From assembly GCF_023072615.1 (NCBI RefSeq), contig NZ_JAKNRW010000032.1:1-57026 (forward strand): a stretch of 57,026 nucleotides of DNA. Reading direction: 5' to 3'. The position numbers and the translations under genes are program-made. Below the pieces are notes generated by a model. The model was not told the origin of the DNA, did not search any database, and saw only the letters and a program-made list of their open reading frames with translations. Every line of letters starts with the position of its first letter. Positions within the stretch are counted from its first letter, which is position 1. Below are positions 17,622-26,382 of this stretch, one piece after another. The stretch comes from Pseudomonas violetae (lineage in GTDB: Bacteria; Pseudomonadota; Gammaproteobacteria; Pseudomonadales; Pseudomonadaceae).

Positions 17622-17678
17622 TGTGGGAGTCGCATGATCTGCATCCTCCGCACGAGCCCTGAACACACTGCTCCCACA
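17622..17678. repeat. REP-like palindrome
   Basis: TGTGGGAG at 17622-17629 and CTCCCACA at 17671-17678 are reverse complements across 41 nt, in the gap between accC and prmA. This is the common GTGGGAGC-core REP class of fluorescent pseudomonads. Confidence 0.6.
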
Positions 17679-17720
17679 GAGACTGTGCAGGGTTGCAGAT
17701 TTGATGAAATGTCCAGAAAC

Positions 17721-17748
17721 AACAAAGCCGCCCCAAGGCGGCTTTGTT
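17721..17748 (-). terminator. Terminator of aroQ-accB-accC
   Basis: AACAAAGCCGCC and GGCGGCTTTGTT form a perfect 12-bp stem with a 4-nt loop, 17 nt past the accC stop. On the minus strand it is followed by a T-rich GTTTCTGG. A good Rho-independent terminator candidate. Confidence 0.8.
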
Positions 17749-17764
17749 GATTACCAGCTAAAGC

Positions 17765-19123
17765 TTAGAGCTTCTCGCCTGCCAGCTTGTGTTCCAGGTA
17801 GTGGATGTTGATCCCACCTTTGCAGAAACCTTCGTCGCGGACCAGGTCGCGGTGCAGCGGGATGTTGGTCTTGATCCCGTCGACAACGATCTCGTCCAGC
17901 GCATTGCGCATGCGCGCCAGGGCTTCATCACGGGTTGCGCCGTAGGTGATCAGCTTGCCGATCAACGAATCGTAGTTCGGCGGAACGGCATAACCACTGT
18001 ACAGGTGCGAATCGACGCGAACGCCGTTGCCGCCTGGCGCGTGGAAATGCTTGACCGTGCCGGGGCTAGGCATGAAGGTTTTCGGGTCTTCGGCGTTGAT
18101 CCGGCATTCAAGTGCGTGACCGCGGATGACAACGTCTTCCTGGGTGTACGACAGCTTGTTGCCAGCGGCGATGCTGAGCATCTCCTTGACGATGTCGATA
18201 CCGGTAACCATTTCCGAAACCGGGTGCTCAACCTGAACGCGGGTGTTCATTTCGATGAAATAGAACGCGCCGTTCTCGTACAGGAACTCGAAAGTGCCCG
18301 CGCCACGGTAGTTGATGTCGATGCAGGCTTTAACGCAGCGTGCGAGGACTTCAGCCCGGGCTTTCTCGTCGATGCCCGGTGCCGGCGCTTCTTCGAGAAC
18401 CTTCTGGTGACGACGTTGCAGCGAGCAATCGCGGTCGCCTAGATGGATGGCGTGGCCCTGGCCGTCGGAAAGCACCTGAACTTCCACGTGACGTGGATTG
18501 GTCAGGAATTTTTCCAGATACACCATCGGGTTGCCAAACGCTGCGCCTGCTTCGGTGCGGGTCAGTTTGGCGAAGGAGATCAGGTCTTCTTCTTTATGCA
18601 CAACGCGCATGCCGCGACCACCACCGCCGCCAGCGGCTTTGATGATCACCGGGTAACCGACTTCGCGGCCGATGCGCAGAGCGGTTTCTTCGTCTTCCGG
18701 CAGCGGGCCGTCAGAACCCGGAACGGTTGGAACGCCAGCAGCGATCATCGCGTGCTTGGCCGAAACCTTGTCGCCCATCAGGCGAATGGTGTCGGCTTTC
18801 GGGCCAATGAAGGCGAAGCCGGAGTTCTCGACCTGTTCAGCGAAATCAGCGTTTTCCGCGAGGAAACCGTAGCCTGGGTGAATGGCGGTAGCGCCGGTCA
18901 CTTCAGCGGCGGCGATGATTGCCGGGATGTGCAGGTAGGAGTGGGCGGCCGAGGCCGGACCAATGCAGACGGATTCATCTGCCAGGCCCAGGTGCATCAG
19001 CTCTTTGTCAGCCTTGGAGTAAACGGCGACGGTCTTGATGCCCATCTCTTTGCAGGCACGCAGAATCCGCAGTGCGATCTCACCGCGGTTGGCGATCAGA
19101 ACTTTTTCCAACTTCGCAGTCAT
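17765..19123 (-). CDS. accC: Biotin carboxylase subunit of acetyl-CoA carboxylase
   Basis: ATP-dependent carboxylation of biotin on AccB, the first half of the malonyl-CoA reaction. 452 aa from ATG 19123 (MTAKLEKVLIANRGEIALR) with GGAG upstream. It has the biotin-carboxylase N-domain, then the ATP-grasp glycine loop (IIKAAGGGGGRGMRVV near residue 160-175), and EEAPAPGI. FIEMNTRVQVEHPVSEMVTGID around 280-300 is the catalytic/metal site, followed by ALECRINAEDP. It starts 17 nt after accB, and a terminator follows. Confidence 0.97.
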   Translation of the reverse strand: MTAKLEKVLIANRGEIALRILRACKEMGIKTVAVYSKADKELMHLGLADESVCIGPASAAHSYLHIPAIIAAAEVTGATAIHPGYGFLAENADFAEQVENSGFAFIGPKADTIRLMGDKVSAKHAMIAAGVPTVPGSDGPLPEDEETALRIGREVGYPVIIKAAGGGGGRGMRVVHKEEDLISFAKLTRTEAGAAFGNPMVYLEKFLTNPRHVEVQVLSDGQGHAIHLGDRDCSLQRRHQKVLEEAPAPGIDEKARAEVLARCVKACIDINYRGAGTFEFLYENGAFYFIEMNTRVQVEHPVSEMVTGIDIVKEMLSIAAGNKLSYTQEDVVIRGHALECRINAEDPKTFMPSPGTVKHFHAPGGNGVRVDSHLYSGYAVPPNYDSLIGKLITYGATRDEALARMRNALDEIVVDGIKTNIPLHRDLVRDEGFCKGGINIHYLEHKLAGEKL

Positions 19124-19140
19124 CAAAGTTTCTCCGCGGT

Positions 19141-19602
19141 TCAAACGATGGTGAACAGCGGTTGGTCGTACTCAACCGGCTGGCCGTCTTCGACGAGGAT
19201 GGATTCGATCACACCGCTGGTTTCAGCTTCGATGTGGTTCATCATCTTCATCGCTTCAACGATGCACAGGGTGTCGCCTTTCTTCACGGTCTGGCCGACT
19301 TCGACGAAGGACGGCGAGCTAGGCGAAGATTTGCGATAGAAGGTGCCGACCATCGGCGAACGGGCAACGGTGCCGTTCAGGACAGGTGCGGACGGAGCAG
19401 CAGGCGCGGCAGCGGCAACCGGGGCGGCAGCGGCAGGCGCTGGAGCCGGAGCGTGCATTGGAGCCGGAGCGTAGTACTGCTGAGCTGGGGTTTTGCTGTG
19501 GCGGCTGATGCGAACGGACTCTTCGCCTTCCTTGATCTCGAGCTCGTCGATGCCGGACTCTTCCAGCAATTCGATCAGTTTCTTAACTTTACGGATATCC
19601 AT
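19141..19602 (-). CDS. accB: Biotin carboxyl carrier protein of acetyl-CoA carboxylase
   Basis: 153 aa. The N-terminal oligomerisation/AccC-binding segment is MDIRKVKKLIELLEESGI. An Ala/Pro-rich flexible linker (about 44-73) leads to the biotinyl domain, with the biotinylated lysine K119 in EAMKMM and the protruding-thumb segment YRKSSPSSPSFVEVG characteristic of AccB. It is co-transcribed with accC (17-nt gap) and aroQ (48-nt gap). Confidence 0.97.
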   Translation of the reverse strand: MDIRKVKKLIELLEESGIDELEIKEGEESVRISRHSKTPAQQYYAPAPMHAPAPAPAAAAPVAAAAPAAPSAPVLNGTVARSPMVGTFYRKSSPSSPSFVEVGQTVKKGDTLCIVEAMKMMNHIEAETSGVIESILVEDGQPVEYDQPLFTIV

Positions 19603-19650
19603 GAATCATCAACTCCCAAGGGTCGGTCAGGGGCGTTTAACGCTTGTTGT

Positions 19651-20103
19651 TCAAGTCGTTGCCTGTCTTTCAAGCTGCTCTAGTGCGGCCTCCAGGGCCA
19701 GTCGATAACCGCTGGCGCCAAGGCCGCAGATCACTCCCACCGCTACGTCGGAGAAGTAAGAGTGATGGCGGAAAGGTTCGCGTTTGTGCACGTTAGACAA
19801 ATGCACTTCGATGAATGGGATGCTCACCGCCAGCAGCGCGTCACGTAAAGCGACGCTTGTGTGCGTAAAAGCTGCTGGATTGATCAGGATGAAGTCCACT
19901 CCTTCGCTGCGGGCCGCGTGGATGCGGTCGATCAATTCGTACTCGGCATTGCTCTGCAGGTGCAGCAAATGGTGGCCCGCTTCACGGGCACGGCGTTCCA
20001 GGTCCTGGTTGATCTGTGCCAGCGTCGTGGCGCCATAGGTGCCCGGTTCGCGGGTGCCGAGCAAGTTCAGGTTGGGTCCGTGCAGAACCAGAAAGGTCGC
20101 CAT
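19651..20103 (-). CDS. aroQ: Type II 3-dehydroquinate dehydratase
   Basis: Third step of the shikimate pathway, 3-dehydroquinate to 3-dehydroshikimate. 150 aa from ATG 20103 (MATFLVLHGPNLNLLGTREP), with AAGGA 7 nt upstream, the usual size of the dodecameric type II enzyme. Catalytic tyrosine Y23 lies in PGTYG and histidine H101 in EVHLSN, with the FILINPAAFTHTSVAL segment between. It is first of aroQ-accB-accC, an order conserved in Pseudomonas. Confidence 0.96.
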   Translation of the reverse strand: MATFLVLHGPNLNLLGTREPGTYGATTLAQINQDLERRAREAGHHLLHLQSNAEYELIDRIHAARSEGVDFILINPAAFTHTSVALRDALLAVSIPFIEVHLSNVHKREPFRHHSYFSDVAVGVICGLGASGYRLALEAALEQLERQATT

Positions 20104-20146
20104 CTGCTGTTCCTTGTTATCAGTGTGCATTTGTCAGAACCCGGCG

Positions 20147-20176
20147 ACTATGCCGCAAAGACTTTGTGACTGTCCA
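20147..20176 (-). promoter_or_regulatory. Candidate sigma-70 promoter for aroQ-accBC
   Basis: On the minus strand TGGACA (20176-20171) is followed after 18 nt by CATAGT (20152-20147). That is five of six and four of six consensus bases. It would start RNA about 35-40 nt before the aroQ ATG. Confidence 0.45.
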
Positions 20177-20285
20177 GTTCTATGCAATAGCCAGCACGAT
20201 GGCCGATGTTTGCGCGAAATATATGACCGCCCGTTTCAATCCGGTCATTGTGGCAGACCGTCAGGTTGGCGTTGACAGGTGTGAC

Positions 20286-20365
20286 GCCTTCGCGAGCAAC
20301 TCCGCTCCCACACAGGATCCATGCTCGACACAGGTCCCTGCGGGAGCATGCTTGCCCGCGAAGGC
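20286..20365. repeat. REP pair (REPIN-like)
   Basis: GCCTTCGCGAGCAA...GCTCCCAC and GGGAGCATGCTTGCCCGCGAAGGC face each other, with outer arms GCCTTCGCG (20286-20294) and CGCGAAGGC (20357-20365). It ends 6 nt from the chemoreceptor stop and may act as its transcript end. Confidence 0.7.
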
Positions 20366-20371
20366 AGTCGA

Positions 20372-22318
20372 TCAGACGCGAAACGCCTGCACCGCCGTAT
20401 GCAGCCGCCCGCCCAGCACCAGCAAATGCTCGCCTTGCTCGCGGCCTTCACCAATTCGCAGCAAATTATCCCCACCCAACTGGTGAATACGCTCGCTGTG
20501 ATCACGGATCTCGCTGACAGCGCTACTCTGCTGCGCTGTCACATCGGCGATGCGTATTGCGGTGTCGGAAATGGTCTGGATCGCACCGACGATTTTATCC
20601 AGTGCGCCATCCGCTGCCTGGGCCTGGTTGGCCGTGGACTGCGCGTGCCCGACCTGGGCACGCATGCCTTCGACCGATTGCCGTGCGGCCGCTTGCAGTC
20701 CGGCGATCAAGCTCTGAATCTGTGCCGTGGCACCGGCAGTGCGTTGCGCCAGGGACCGAACTTCCTCTGCCACAACAGCAAACCCGCGACCCATTTCCCC
20801 GGCGCGGGCCGCTTCGATGGCCGCGTTCAGGGCTAACAGGTTGGTCTGGTCGGCAATTGAGCGGATGACCGTCAGCACCCCGCCGATAGTTGCCGACTCT
20901 TCGGCCAGATGCTCAATCATCTGCGCATTGCCTTGCACTTCCCCGACCAGGGCGTGCAGACCGGCAAGGCTCAAGCCGATGACTTTCTGCCCTTGCTCTA
21001 CTGCCAGCCCGGCATGGCGACTGGCGTCGGCGGCCTGGCTGGCATCGCCGGCAACCTGCTGGATCGTGGCTTCGAGTTCTCCCAGAGAATCGCGGATCAT
21101 CGCGGTGTCGCCAGCCTGATCTTCGGCGCCGATGTGCAGGTCGTTGCTCAACTCGGCCAGGGTGCGACTGCTGCCGGCAACTTGTTCGGCGTTGAGGCGA
21201 ATGGTCCCCACCAGGTCTACCAGATAGGCCCGCAGGCGATTGAGCGAGGCCTGGATGTCGTGCAGTTCGCGGTTGGTCTTGCCCAGTTCGATGTCCCGGC
21301 TGAAATCGCCCTCGGCCCAAACCGAGAGGGCTGGTGCGAGGTTGGTCAGGGTGCGAGCCAGTCGCCGTTGCAGGGTGTCGATCAGCAGCGCTATCAGCAG
21401 GATCAGGCCGATCATCAGCCCTTGCAGCAGTCGCACCTCACCCTGGATTTGCCCGTGTTGCGCACGCACTACCGGTTCCAGATCGGCGATGGACTGCTGC
21501 ACGGCGGTCACTTTGCGATGGGTCGCGGCGCTGAGCTCGCTGCGTTTCTCGATCTGTTCGCGGGTACGGGCAAGTTCTGCGGGGTAGCGGGCCAAGAGGC
21601 TGTTGAGTTCTCGTTTGAGCGCAATGCCAGCATCTTCGGCGACAGACTGTTCAGTGTTTTCCAGGCCCATCATGGCAGCGAAATCATCGGTGTTCGACTC
21701 GCTGCTGGCCGTTACTCCCAGCAAGGGTAGGGCCTCCAGAATACTGGCCTGGGTGCGGATGTTGCTGACTTCGCGCTCGACATCCGCGGCCAATTCGCTG
21801 CGACCGCTGCTCACCAGTTTGTCCCGGGCCAACGACAGCTTGCCTACGTGCTGCGAGGCACTGAGCAATGGCTTCAGATAGTCTGCGTTGGCGTTGGCAT
21901 ATTGGCTGAGCTGGTCAAGGTTTGCGCCCAGCTCCCGTTCTGCTTGCAGCAGCAATGCCTGGGGGTCCCCTGCGAGCTTGCCGGCGGCGAGCAGTTCGGT
22001 TCTGCTGAACCCTTCAAGATCAGCAAGGCTCGGGCGCACGGAGTCGGCCAAGGGTTGCGGCAGTTCATCAAGCTCTTTTTTCAGCTCATCGATCGCCTGG
22101 CCAGCACTGCTCAGGCGCAGAGCGTCGCCACTGGCGAGGTAGTCCTGAACGTTGTGCGCTACCTGCCTCTGAAACTGCTGGGACAGGCTCAGGTAACGCT
22201 CCATCAGTAAATAGGGGCGTTCAAGGGCTTTTTGCGACCACCAGAGGGTGGCGCCAAGAGCGGCGCACACGGCGACTAAAAGGAGGGTGTTGAGATTGGT
22301 CAGCAGCTTCAGACGCAT
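20372..22318 (-). CDS. ctpL: Methyl-accepting chemotaxis protein (CtpL-like)
   Basis: Membrane chemoreceptor that signals to CheA/CheW. 648 aa. TM1 is about residues 10-28; a helical periplasmic ligand domain spans about 30-305; TM2 is about 308-326 (LMIGLILLIALLIDT). A HAMP-like segment comes next, then the cytoplasmic coiled coil with hairpin tip EVRSLAQRTAGATAQIQ near residue 520. The tip lacks a CheR-tethering pentapeptide. In P. aeruginosa the receptor at this position beside the GGDEF regulator is CtpL, a phosphate-taxis receptor, hence the name. The ligand here is not established by sequence alone. Confidence 0.85.
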   Translation of the reverse strand: MRLKLLTNLNTLLLVAVCAALGATLWWSQKALERPYLLMERYLSLSQQFQRQVAHNVQDYLASGDALRLSSAGQAIDELKKELDELPQPLADSVRPSLADLEGFSRTELLAAGKLAGDPQALLLQAERELGANLDQLSQYANANADYLKPLLSASQHVGKLSLARDKLVSSGRSELAADVEREVSNIRTQASILEALPLLGVTASSESNTDDFAAMMGLENTEQSVAEDAGIALKRELNSLLARYPAELARTREQIEKRSELSAATHRKVTAVQQSIADLEPVVRAQHGQIQGEVRLLQGLMIGLILLIALLIDTLQRRLARTLTNLAPALSVWAEGDFSRDIELGKTNRELHDIQASLNRLRAYLVDLVGTIRLNAEQVAGSSRTLAELSNDLHIGAEDQAGDTAMIRDSLGELEATIQQVAGDASQAADASRHAGLAVEQGQKVIGLSLAGLHALVGEVQGNAQMIEHLAEESATIGGVLTVIRSIADQTNLLALNAAIEAARAGEMGRGFAVVAEEVRSLAQRTAGATAQIQSLIAGLQAAARQSVEGMRAQVGHAQSTANQAQAADGALDKIVGAIQTISDTAIRIADVTAQQSSAVSEIRDHSERIHQLGGDNLLRIGEGREQGEHLLVLGGRLHTAVQAFRV

Positions 22319-22424
22319 CGCGGGACTACCAACGACAGAATGGTAAGCGCCTGAAGTTATTGCGTTTCTATTACAAAGTTATGACCTGATCGGTGGAATC
22401 AGCTGAAAAGGTGGCCTTTTGCTT

Positions 22425-24041
22425 TTATTCCCGCGAAGACTGTACGCGATTGCGCCCGGCATGCTTGGCGCGGTACAGCGCCTCGTCAGCCTGGCTTGCC
22501 ATCATCAAGCTGTCGGAGTTATCACCGAGGTCCACCACTCCTGCACTGAATGTGCACCAAAGGTCCTGGGGCTGCGCCGGATAGTGGATTTCGGCGAAGC
22601 GCCGGCGGATTTCATCGAGCACCTTGTGGGCCGACTCCAGATCCGTATCGGGCATGACAATGGCGAACTCTTCGCCACCGTAGCGGCCTATGAAGTCGGT
22701 CTTGCGCAGGCGCTGCTTGAGAAACAGCGCCAGGCTCTTGATCACCCGGTCACCCATCGGATGGCCATGGCTGTCATTGACCCGCTTGAAGTGATCGATA
22801 TCGAGCATCGCAAAGCTCAGTGGCTTGTTCTCACGGCGCGCGCGAAAGCTGCAGTCTTCCAGCAACTGCAGGATATGGGTGTGGTTGTACAGGCCGGTGA
22901 GACTGTCGCGCACCATCCGCGCCTTGAGGTTGCGTGCCCGCGCCGCACGGTTGCGCACGGTGGTGATCAGGTGGCGCGGTTTTATCGGTTTGGTCAGGAA
23001 ATCGTCGCCGCCTTCGCTCATGGCGTCGAGTTGCTTGTCCAGGTCGTCCTCGGCCGAAAGGTAGATGATCGGCACGCTGACGTATCGGTCGTTATGGCGG
23101 ATGACCTTGGCCAATTCGGTGCCGGTGCAGGCCGGCATGTACATGTCGAGGATAATCAGGTCGGGCTGGAAGTCCGCGAGCTCGGCCATGGCCTGAATAG
23201 GTTCGATCAAGGTTCGCGTGACAATGCCGGCGCTGTTGAGCAGACGTTCGGTGTGCATTGCCTGGGCGCGGGAATCATCGATGATCAGTACTTTGAACGG
23301 TTCGTATTGCGCGACGCAGGTCAGGACTTCGATTTTTTCCAGCAGGCTTGACGCTTCGAGGGTGCCGGTGAGGAATTCCTGGCCACCGGCACGCACGGCG
23401 GCGAGGCGGGTGGGGGTGTCGGTTTCGTGAAGGCTGAAGAACAGCAGCGGCAGTTGCTGTTCCAGGCCTTCCTGGGCTTCGGCGGCCAGTTTGAGGCCGA
23501 CGCCGGGGCCACTGAAATCGACGTCCATGACGATCGCCGCCGGCAGGCGTTCTACCATCGAGGAGCGAAACGCCGCCACACTGTCCAGGGACTGGGCGCT
23601 GAGCCCGAAGAATTCCAGCTGTTTGGCCAGGCGCTCAGCGCGCTCGTGATCCTGCAGCATCACGTAGATCGGTTTGCGCGAGGGCGGCAGGAAGGTCTGA
23701 TCGAGCTGATCGCCTTGGCGCAGTCCGGTGCGCGAGAGGCGCTGCATTAAACGGTTCAGGTCGGTAATCAGGCCGCTGCTGAGGCGGCCGCGATTGGACT
23801 CGACCGCTTCAAGCGACTGGCCGATCTGACGAGCCAGTTGCATGTGTTCCGGTTGCTCGAAGCGCTCGGAGAATCGCAGCAGGCGCAGGTTGGCTTCGCC
23901 CAGTTCTGCCAAGTCGGTAGAGGACCACTCGCTGCGCTGCAGGCGTTGCCATATCTCAAGAATCTGACGTGCCTGATGAGTTACCCGCTGGGCAAAGTGG
24001 TGCTTGAGGCGCTCACGGCTGGGGTCTTCTGGCTCGGTCAT
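22425..24041 (-). CDS. gcbA: Diguanylate cyclase with two receiver domains (GcbA type)
   Basis: Makes c-di-GMP from two GTP. 538 aa: helical N-terminus (1-120), first receiver-like domain (about 125-235, D173 in IVMDVDF), second receiver (about 249-365, D299 in LIILDMYMP), GGDEF domain (about 375-535). The active site is GGEEF at 455-459, and the inhibitory I-site RKTD at 446-449 lies five residues before it. GcbA of P. fluorescens promotes attachment and has this layout and gene position. The ATG at 24041 has AGGA only 1-2 nt upstream, unusually close, so the true start may differ. Confidence 0.9.
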   Translation of the reverse strand: MTEPEDPSRERLKHHFAQRVTHQARQILEIWQRLQRSEWSSTDLAELGEANLRLLRFSERFEQPEHMQLARQIGQSLEAVESNRGRLSSGLITDLNRLMQRLSRTGLRQGDQLDQTFLPPSRKPIYVMLQDHERAERLAKQLEFFGLSAQSLDSVAAFRSSMVERLPAAIVMDVDFSGPGVGLKLAAEAQEGLEQQLPLLFFSLHETDTPTRLAAVRAGGQEFLTGTLEASSLLEKIEVLTCVAQYEPFKVLIIDDSRAQAMHTERLLNSAGIVTRTLIEPIQAMAELADFQPDLIILDMYMPACTGTELAKVIRHNDRYVSVPIIYLSAEDDLDKQLDAMSEGGDDFLTKPIKPRHLITTVRNRAARARNLKARMVRDSLTGLYNHTHILQLLEDCSFRARRENKPLSFAMLDIDHFKRVNDSHGHPMGDRVIKSLALFLKQRLRKTDFIGRYGGEEFAIVMPDTDLESAHKVLDEIRRRFAEIHYPAQPQDLWCTFSAGVVDLGDNSDSLMMASQADEALYRAKHAGRNRVQSSRE

Positions 24042-24204
24042 ATCCTGACTACTAGTTAGGGTGCATGCTGAGATCGACTGGTGGCTCTATGCTAGCATCT
24101 CTTCCAAGCGTGGATCAGTGTCGCATGTCAATAATGTGCTAGGCGAGCCTATTCAGTTTGTGACCGACGAGTCGCGTTGCTGCTTATGGGGTGCGTAGGT
24201 GCTG

Positions 24205-24306
24205 GTAGGAGCTGTCGAGTGCAACGAGGTTGCGATCTTTCAATTCTGGCGTTTCCCACAAGCAAGATCAAAAGATCGCAGCCTCGTTGCACTCGACAGA
24301 TCCTAC
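24205..24306. repeat. REPIN-type palindrome in a 422-nt gap
   Basis: GTAGGAGCTGTCGAGTGCAA...GCGATCTTT and its near-perfect reverse complement AAAGATCGC...TTGCACTCGACAG-TCCTAC surround about 24 nt. It lies in the 24042-24463 gap between divergent gcbA and the DUF2333 gene. The rest of the gap shows no gene. This sequence class (TCGAGTGCAACGAGG) differs from the GTGGGAGC class. Confidence 0.75.
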
Positions 24307-24463
24307 GCCGCACCAACACAAGGCGTGGTGTTCATTTATAGTGGAGGCATCGACCGTGCGATTGTTGCTTGCGCCGTGCACGTATTAATGCGCGGCAAAT
24401 GAGGCACGATGGCGTAGGGTTGTGGTCGAACCGATGAACTCAAGTGATTGAAAGGATATCGCC

Positions 24464-25531
24464 ATGCTGGACTGGAAGAACCGCGCGGGCAGCGCGCCTG
24501 AACGTGCCGCCGAACCAAAATCGGCTACCCGCAGCTACATAGGTGGCCTGTTGTTCAGCCGGGCGCTGGTCACCTTGATCGGCCTGTACCTGTTGGTGGC
24601 GATCGCCCTGGGCTGGTATTGGAGCCAGGAGCCGGCGCTGTTCCCGGTTCAGCAGAATGCCCAGGTCGCTGCCGAGAAAGCAGGCAAGCAGATGGTCACC
24701 GGCTACACCACGGTTGAAACCCTCAAGACCGTTGCAGGGACCTTGCTGACCAAACCAGGCGGCTATATTTCCAATGACCGTTTTCCGCCAGGCCTGTGGA
24801 TGGACAACACGCCAAGCTGGGAATACGGGGTGCTGATCCAGGTTCGCGACCTGACCCGAGCCCTGCGTAAAGACTTCGCTCGCTCGCAATCGCAGTCGGC
24901 TGAAGACTCCGACCTGGCCAAGGCCGAGCCGCGCTTCAACTTCGACAACAAGAGCTGGGTGCTGCCGTCCAGCGAATCCGAGTATCAGGAAGGCATCAAT
25001 TCCCTGAGTCGCTACCAGGCTCGCCTTTCCGATCCTTCGCAGAAAAACGCGCTGTTCTACGCCCGTGCTGACAACCTCAACAACTGGCTGGGTGATGTGG
25101 GCACCCGCCTGGGTTCGCTGTCGCAGCGCCTGTCGGCCAGCGTTGGCCGGGTCAAGCTCAACACCGCATTGAAAACCGAAGTCGTGGCCCCGGGCCAGGT
25201 GCCGCAGGTCGACGAGGAAATCGTCGAAACCCCATGGATGCAGATCGACAACGTGTTCTATGAAGCCCGCGGCCAAGCGTGGGCCTTGTCCCACCTGCTG
25301 CGCGCCATCGAAGTCGACTTCGCCGACGTGCTGGCGAAGAAGAACGCCACGGTCAGCGTGCGCCAGATCATTCGTGAGCTGGAAGCGTCGCAGGAGCCTG
25401 TCTGGAGTCCGATGATCCTGAACGGCAGTGGCTTTGGCGTCCTGGCCAACCACTCGCTGGTCATGGCCAACTACATCTCCCGGGCAAACGCCGCAGTGAT
25501 CGACTTGCGTCAATTGCTCAACCAGGGCTGA
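24464..25531 (+). CDS. DUF2333 family membrane-anchored protein
   Basis: 355 aa with one N-terminal membrane segment (about 30-55, LFSRALVTLIGLYLLVAIALGW) and a large, probably periplasmic, helical domain rich in charged residues (LRALRKDFARSQSQSAEDSD). It matches the conserved DUF2333 gene found beside the Nudix gene in pseudomonads. The start MLDWKNRAGSAPE is preceded by AAAGGA. It is 3 nt from the Nudix gene, so the two form an operon. Function not known. Confidence 0.85.
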   Translation: MLDWKNRAGSAPERAAEPKSATRSYIGGLLFSRALVTLIGLYLLVAIALGWYWSQEPALFPVQQNAQVAAEKAGKQMVTGYTTVETLKTVAGTLLTKPGGYISNDRFPPGLWMDNTPSWEYGVLIQVRDLTRALRKDFARSQSQSAEDSDLAKAEPRFNFDNKSWVLPSSESEYQEGINSLSRYQARLSDPSQKNALFYARADNLNNWLGDVGTRLGSLSQRLSASVGRVKLNTALKTEVVAPGQVPQVDEEIVETPWMQIDNVFYEARGQAWALSHLLRAIEVDFADVLAKKNATVSVRQIIRELEASQEPVWSPMILNGSGFGVLANHSLVMANYISRANAAVIDLRQLLNQG

Positions 25532-25534
25532 GTC

Positions 25535-26092
25535 ATGGCCGATAGCGACAAAGAGGCCGCCCACCGCGCGGCCTCGGATGCCGAGCAGATCGCCTGGGTC
25601 GACGAGCAGGACAACCTGCTAGGCGCCCTGGTGCGTTCCGACCTTCGCGAGCGGGGCCTGATCGGGCGTGGCACGTACATCATGCTGTTCAATTCGGCGG
25701 GTGAGCTTTGCGTGCACCGCCGCACCTTGAGCAAGGCGATCTACCCCGGCTACTGGGACGTGGCTGCCGGTGGCATGGTGCTGGCGACCGAGACCTATGC
25801 CGAGTCGGCCGCACGGGAACTGGAAGAAGAGCTGGGTGTTAGCGGGGTAGAGTTGACCGGCCACGACCATTTCTATTTCGAGGACACCGGCAATCGCCTG
25901 TGGTGTTCGGCGTTTTCTGCAGTGTGGGATGGACCGTTGATCCTGCAGCCGGAAGAGGTGGTTGAAGCGTGCTTTCTGCCTATTGATCAGGTCATGCTGG
26001 AAATCCGGCAGAAGCCTTACTGCCCGGACTCCCTGGCCGCGTTGAAGCGCTATCTTCGCGCCTGCGGGAAAGACGTCGCAAAAGAGCTATAA
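25535..26092 (+). CDS. Nudix hydrolase
   Basis: 185 aa. The Nudix box Gx5Ex7REUxEExGU is complete: GGMVLATETYAESAARELEE then ELGV, at about residues 79-103. The N-terminal ADSDKEAAHRAASDAEQI and the IPP-isomerase-like core (LCVHRRTLSKAIYPGYWDVA) place it near the YfcD subgroup of Nudix enzymes. Substrate unknown. It starts at ATG 25535, 3 nt after the DUF2333 stop, and is followed by a strong terminator. Confidence 0.9.
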   Translation: MADSDKEAAHRAASDAEQIAWVDEQDNLLGALVRSDLRERGLIGRGTYIMLFNSAGELCVHRRTLSKAIYPGYWDVAAGGMVLATETYAESAARELEEELGVSGVELTGHDHFYFEDTGNRLWCSAFSAVWDGPLILQPEEVVEACFLPIDQVMLEIRQKPYCPDSLAALKRYLRACGKDVAKEL

Positions 26093-26097
26093 ATTGG

Positions 26098-26128
26098 CGC
26101 CGATTGGCTCTTAGCAATCGGCGTTTTT
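26098..26128 (+). terminator. Rho-independent terminator after the Nudix gene
   Basis: CGCCGATTG (26098-26106) and CAATCGGCG (26115-26123) enclose an 8-nt loop and are followed by TTTTT. It begins 5 nt after the stop codon. Confidence 0.88.
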
Positions 26129-26176
26129 GCCGTTACACTGCGCGACCTTTTCAAGCTGAAACGGTATTGCTGTAAC

Positions 26177-26276
26177 TGTAGGCGCGAGCTCGCTCGCGAT
26201 GTACTCAAGGGCGACGCGTTCATTCAGAATGCCCGCGTTATCGTTTACGTTCATCGCGAGCGAGCTCGCTCCTACA
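26177..26276. repeat. REPIN-type palindrome
   Basis: TGTAGGCGCGAGCTCGCTCGCGATG and the facing CATCGCGAGCGAGCTCGCTCCTACA enclose about 50 nt. It sits in the 290-nt gap between the Nudix gene and the SUI1 gene. Nearly the same arms recur at 51657-51759. Confidence 0.8.
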
Positions 26277-26382
26277 GCGAACGGCGCATACCGTTTCAGT
26301 AGCGCTGCCCCTGCCTGAGTGGGGCTTCGCGGTCGATAGCCATGCGCTGCGGCCAGTCTTTGTCCTCCCGAGAGGATTGCCG

